Shown here: positions 5,330 to 8,552 of the stretch, piece by piece
Layout: each line of letters opens with the position of its first letter
Numbering within the stretch: position 1 is the stretch's first letter
Assembly (NCBI GenBank): GCA_049700435.1
Contig: JBNAVK010000050.1
Span: 1-8,552, forward strand
DNA length: 8,552 bases
Direction: 5' to 3'
Source: JAVZLH01 sp049700435
GTDB taxonomy: Archaea; Thermoproteota; Bathyarchaeia; Bathyarchaeales; Bathycorpusculaceae
Notes under the pieces: model-generated
What the model was told of the DNA's origin: nothing
Seen by the model: only the letters and a program-made list of their open reading frames with translations
Database searches by the model: none
Position numbers and translations under genes: made by a program

Positions 5330-8206
5330 TTGGAGAACCCTTCCAAAAACGCTTTTGACCTGCTTGTTAAGCCTGTTCGAAGGCTCATTGAGCAGAGGGG
5401 ATTCTCTAAACCAACAGAACCGCAGGAGAAAACCATACCTAAAATTATTGAAGGAAAGAATGTTCTTCTAATTGCGCCCACGGCCACGGGCAAAACTGAA
5501 GCTGCATTTCTTCCAGTTTTAAGCATGCTCCTTCAAGAGCCTCAAGTTCCAGGCATAAAGGTTCTTTATATTACACCTCTGCGGGCTTTAAATCGCGACA
5601 TGCTTGAGAGGCTTGAGTGGTGGTGCAATAATTTAGACGTGAAGTTGGCGGTTAGACACGGCGATACCGAAACCAAAGAGCGGACAAGACAAGCTAGAAG
5701 CCCACCGGACATTTTGATTACCACGCCAGAAACACTGCAAGCAATTTTGTCCGGGTGGATAATGCGTCAGCACTTGCAGAGCGTAAAGTGGGTTATAATA
5801 GATGAAGTGCACGAGATGGCTGACAGTAAACGCGGAAGCCAGCTTGCCCTAGCTTTGGAAAGGCTTAGAGCTATGGTTGGAAGAGACTTCCAAGTAATAG
5901 GGTTATCGGCAACTATTGGCAGCCCAGAAAAAGTGGCTCAGTTCCTTGTTGGAAACAACCGAAACGTGGAGATTGTCCGCGTTCCGGTTGCCCGAATGAT
6001 GCAGTTAAAAATTGTTTTCCCAAAGCCTAAAGATGAAGATTTTGGACTGGCTGAACAGCTTTATACGCATCCAGAAGTCGCGGCGAGACTAAGAATAATC
6101 AGAGACTACATCAGCAAGCATAAATCTGTGCTTTTATTCACCAACACGCGAGCCGTATCAGAAGTTTTAGCAAGCAGGTTCAAGGTTTGGGACATAGACT
6201 TTCCGGTTTCCATACATCATGGTTCTCTCGCGAAACCTTCGCGTATCGCGGCAGAAAGAGGCTTAAAAAATGGGGAATTGAAGGGTCTCGTTTGCACCAG
6301 CAGCCTCGAGTTAGGCATAGATGTCGGCAGAATAGACCTTGTAATCCAATACATGAGTCCCCGTCAAGTTACAAGGCTCATTCAGCGCGTGGGCAGAAGC
6401 GGTCACAGAATTGGGCTCATAGCTGATGGGATAATTGTCACAATGGATTCTGACGACACACTTGAAGCTTTAGCCATAGCCAGAAAAGCTCTAAAAGAGG
6501 ATTTGGAACCCGTTGAAGTTCCGCCTAAGCCCTACGATGTGTTGGCACATCAAATAGCTGGGCTATTACTCAAGAACAAGAGACTTGAATTTGAAGAAAT
6601 TCTAGAAATGTTCAGAAACGCCTACCCCTACCAAGATTTAAAGATGGAAGACGTAGAGAAAATTTTAAGGTATATGCATCAACGCTTTCCACGTTTAGCA
6701 TGGGTTTCCTTCGAAGACAAGGTAGTTCTGAAGCCTCGCCGAACAAAAGCCCTCTTCGAATATTATTTTGGCAACTTGTCCATGATACCTGAAGAAAAAC
6801 AGTTCCTCGTTGTGGACGAATCTACAGACTCGGCAATAGGAGTTTTAGACGAAGCCTTCATGGCTGAATACGGCAAGCCGGGAATAAAATTCATCATAAG
6901 AGGAAGCCCATGGCGCATCTTACATGTTTCCGAAGAAAAGGTCTTTGTCAAACCAGACAAAGACCCTACAGGGGCTATACCAAGCTGGATAGGCGAGGAA
7001 ATCCCTGTTCCGTTTGAAATCGCCCAAGAAGTAGGTTCAATTAGAGGGTTTGTTGAGGAACAAATGAAGAAGGGGGTTCCACCAGAAGAAATAGCAGCCA
7101 AACTTTGTGAACAATATCCGTCGGACAAAGAAACAATTTTGCGGGCGCTGGCTGAAACAATAGAACAGGTTAACGTTGGATTGCCAGTTCCCACCGACAA
7201 TCGAATATTAGTCGAAGATTGGGAAGAGTTCGTCATAATTCACGCCAACTTCGGCTCCCTTACGAACAGAGCCCTAGCCCAGCTTTTGGGGCAGTTGCTT
7301 TCTGAAAAAATTGGCTATGGCATCGTGGTTCAACACGATCCATACCGCATTTTTGTGCAAACCATGGGCGCCGCCAACGCCAGCCAAATTGTCGAGTTAT
7401 TCAACGAGATGCGAGCCATGTCCGACAAAGCTGTGAGAGAAACTTTAACGAGGGCAACCGTGAAAACAGGGCTTTTCAAAAGGCGAATGATTCATGTTGC
7501 AAGGCGTTTTGGAGCACTGCAAAAATGGGCTGACTTCAGCAACGTAAGCCTCCAGAAACTGATTAAAAGTTTCGAGGACACGCCAATCCACGAAGAAGCA
7601 TTAAAAGAAGTTTTCATGAAAGACTTGGACTTGGAAAAACTTGTTTATGTTCTCGGAAAAATTCGTGAAGGCACAATTGAAGTGCAGAAAATAGAGACTG
7701 GCGGAAACGCGACGCCCGTGGCGAGAGTTGGCATTGAACGGGTAAGCATGAAGACAGACTTGATTCCACCTGAAAGGATGCGAGCAGTGCTCATAGAATC
7801 CGCAAGGGCAAGGTTGCTGAATGAAACATGCAATTTCATATGCACAAATTGTTGGGAGTACGCAGAAATGATGCGCGTTAAAGATTTGCCGGAAAAGCCA
7901 AAATGCCCAAAATGCGGCTCCCCAGCGATAGGACTTCTCAAAGTTGAGGAGGAAAAAGTTCTTCCACTCATCGAGAAGAAAGGCGAAAAGCTCACTAAAA
8001 ACGAGGAAAAACTCTTCAAACAAGCACGACAAACAGCACAATTAATAGCTAAATATGGAAAAAGCGCTGCTGTCGCCTTATGTGCAAGAAAAGTGCAACC
8101 GCCAGATGTCGCCAGCGTCCTAGAGGAGGAGCATAAACTCAGCGACAAATTCTATGAATTGGTGATCGACGCTGAACGAAAAGCTCTAAGCAAAAGATTC
8201 TGGTAA
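5330..8206 (+). CDS. lhr: ATP-dependent helicase Lhr (large helicase-related protein), archaeal type
   Basis: Superfamily 2 helicase that moves 3'-5' on single strands and unwinds DNA or RNA:DNA duplexes; Lhr proteins are implicated in DNA repair and, in archaea, RNA metabolism. The 958 aa show the N-terminal Q-motif region (GFSKPTEPQ), Walker A APTATGKTEAA (49-59), motif Ia TPLRAL (82-87), motif Ib TTPETL (131-136), DEVH box (158-161), SAT (193-195), the second RecA domain with LLFTNTR (268-274) and SSLELGIDVG (324-333), and motif VI QRVGRSGHR (352-360). A winged-helix region follows (about 395-470), then the DEAD/H-associated Lhr region with HANFGSLTNRALAQLL (638-653). Near the C-terminus Cys834, Cys838, Cys841, Cys859 and Cys862 form a probable zinc ribbon before a basic helical tail. 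TTG start with GAGGT upstream. It stands alone on the plus strand, divergent from the asparagine synthetase operon. Whether it belongs to the aLhr1 or aLhr2 subgroup cannot be decided here. Confidence 0.95.
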   Translation: MENPSKNAFDLLVKPVRRLIEQRGFSKPTEPQEKTIPKIIEGKNVLLIAPTATGKTEAAFLPVLSMLLQEPQVPGIKVLYITPLRALNRDMLERLEWWCNNLDVKLAVRHGDTETKERTRQARSPPDILITTPETLQAILSGWIMRQHLQSVKWVIIDEVHEMADSKRGSQLALALERLRAMVGRDFQVIGLSATIGSPEKVAQFLVGNNRNVEIVRVPVARMMQLKIVFPKPKDEDFGLAEQLYTHPEVAARLRIIRDYISKHKSVLLFTNTRAVSEVLASRFKVWDIDFPVSIHHGSLAKPSRIAAERGLKNGELKGLVCTSSLELGIDVGRIDLVIQYMSPRQVTRLIQRVGRSGHRIGLIADGIIVTMDSDDTLEALAIARKALKEDLEPVEVPPKPYDVLAHQIAGLLLKNKRLEFEEILEMFRNAYPYQDLKMEDVEKILRYMHQRFPRLAWVSFEDKVVLKPRRTKALFEYYFGNLSMIPEEKQFLVVDESTDSAIGVLDEAFMAEYGKPGIKFIIRGSPWRILHVSEEKVFVKPDKDPTGAIPSWIGEEIPVPFEIAQEVGSIRGFVEEQMKKGVPPEEIAAKLCEQYPSDKETILRALAETIEQVNVGLPVPTDNRILVEDWEEFVIIHANFGSLTNRALAQLLGQLLSEKIGYGIVVQHDPYRIFVQTMGAANASQIVELFNEMRAMSDKAVRETLTRATVKTGLFKRRMIHVARRFGALQKWADFSNVSLQKLIKSFEDTPIHEEALKEVFMKDLDLEKLVYVLGKIREGTIEVQKIETGGNATPVARVGIERVSMKTDLIPPERMRAVLIESARARLLNETCNFICTNCWEYAEMMRVKDLPEKPKCPKCGSPAIGLLKVEEEKVLPLIEKKGEKLTKNEEKLFKQARQTAQLIAKYGKSAAVALCARKVQPPDVASVLEEEHKLSDKFYELVIDAERKALSKRFW

Positions 8207-8207
8207 A

Positions 8208-8212
8208 TTTTT
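8208..8212 (+). terminator. Weak T-tract after lhr
   Basis: Five T begin 2 nt past the lhr stop codon. A stronger U-tract is not seen before the next gene, so some read-through into the cysteine-rich gene is possible. Confidence 0.25.
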
Positions 8213-8254
8213 CACAGTACAATATTAGTTGGAGCTAAACGCCACTCACAACAA

Positions 8255-8311
8255 CTTTTAAATGAGCGGTCGTCTTATTGTGCGTAAGCAACCATCAACC
8301 TTTAACAGGAG
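8255..8311 (+). promoter_or_regulatory. Promoter and ribosome-binding site of the cysteine-rich gene
   Basis: CTTTTAAAT (8255-8263), preceded by ACAA, is a good archaeal TATA box and predicts a transcript start near 8287. AGGAG (8307-8311) lies 8 nt before the TTG at 8320-8322. The downstream gene therefore probably has its own promoter and does not depend on lhr transcription. Confidence 0.55.
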
Positions 8312-8319
8312 ACTGAAAA

Positions 8320-8552
8320 TTGGAAATAAGCCGAAAGAAACTTCGAGATGAAGTTCTTGAGAGAATTAAATACGTCAAAACATGTGTCCTAGCCAGAGAG
8401 CTATGCTTACTAGTTCGCACAAACAGAGCCGTGCTAGAACCAAAAGATGTGCAGGAAATATGCCTTTACATATCAAGCCTTTGTAAAGAAGAAGGCTGCA
8501 CAGAACCCAGCGAACTCTGTCGAAAGGCAGCGGAAGCCGTCGGCTCAGGAGA
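8320..8552 (+). CDS. Cysteine-rich helical protein of unknown function, 3' end cut by window edge
   Basis: I do not recognise the family. The visible 77 residues start at a TTG (8320-8322) with AGGAG 8 nt upstream; an in-frame TGA at 8314-8316 excludes any earlier start. The sequence looks almost entirely helical: a basic amphipathic opening (SRKKLRDEVLERIKYVK), then segments rich in Leu, Glu and Lys. Six Cys lie in a strikingly regular pattern: Cys22 and 29, Cys48 and 55, Cys60 and 67, three pairs each spaced Cys-x6-Cys. No signal peptide or membrane segment is seen, so a cytoplasmic protein is likely. The pairs could bind metal or an iron-sulfur cluster, or form disulfides between helices. 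The gene is on the same strand as lhr, 113 nt behind it, apparently with its own promoter. Confidence 0.75.
   Translation, partial: MEISRKKLRDEVLERIKYVKTCVLARELCLLVRTNRAVLEPKDVQEICLYISSLCKEEGCTEPSELCRKAAEAVGSG

Noticed and set aside
5190..5471. 93-codon plus-strand ORF spanning the lhr promoter and 5' end
   Set aside because: It overlaps the conserved N-terminal helicase region of lhr in another frame, and its hydrophobic part is translated AT-rich intergenic DNA.
7601..8148. Two long minus-strand ORFs opposite the end of lhr
   Set aside because: Antisense frames of a conserved gene; no motifs, no promoter.
8262..8351. 29-codon plus-strand ORF starting at ATG 8262
   Set aside because: Overlaps the TATA box and leader of the cysteine-rich gene and runs into it out of frame; no SD.

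Overview
The window is archaeal. It carries a Sec11-type signal peptidase (Ser-His-Asp), an aspartyl/asparaginyl-tRNA-synthetase-derived asparagine synthetase of the type known from archaea, a GTP-dependent PEP carboxykinase, and a large archaeal-clade Lhr helicase. TATA-like boxes lie where archaeal promoters should be, and TTG start codons are frequent. The mixture, and the pair of tiny zinc-ribbon proteins, would fit a TACK-group archaeon such as a Bathyarchaeia member. That placement is inference; the sequence alone does not prove it.

Layout. Positions 1-560 (minus) hold most of a membrane-bound type I signal peptidase that runs off the left edge. Positions 664-1073 (minus) hold two small paralogous zinc-ribbon proteins in tandem (the 56-aa one first, then the 71-aa one), which resemble the chromatin protein Cren7 with zinc knuckles added. 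Positions 1074-1558 contain no obvious conserved gene but include a 46-codon hydrophobic ORF on the minus strand with a well-placed TATA box (1324-1464). Positions 1559-2089 (minus) hold a GNAT acetyltransferase. Positions 2193-5089 (minus) are a two-gene operon: asparagine synthetase, then PEP carboxykinase 14 nt behind it. A 240-nt AT-rich divergent intergenic region follows (5090-5329). Positions 5330-8206 (plus) encode the Lhr helicase. From 8320 (plus) a cysteine-rich small protein with a regular Cys-x6-Cys pattern begins and runs off the right edge.

How the genes relate. PEP carboxykinase interconverts oxaloacetate and PEP, and oxaloacetate is one transamination from aspartate, the substrate of the asparagine synthetase, so the operon ties C4 acid supply to asparagine formation. 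Lhr is a nucleic-acid helicase, and the zinc-ribbon pair may also bind nucleic acid. The signal peptidase and the GNAT look like independent housekeeping functions. No CRISPR array, insertion sequence, tRNA or rRNA was seen.
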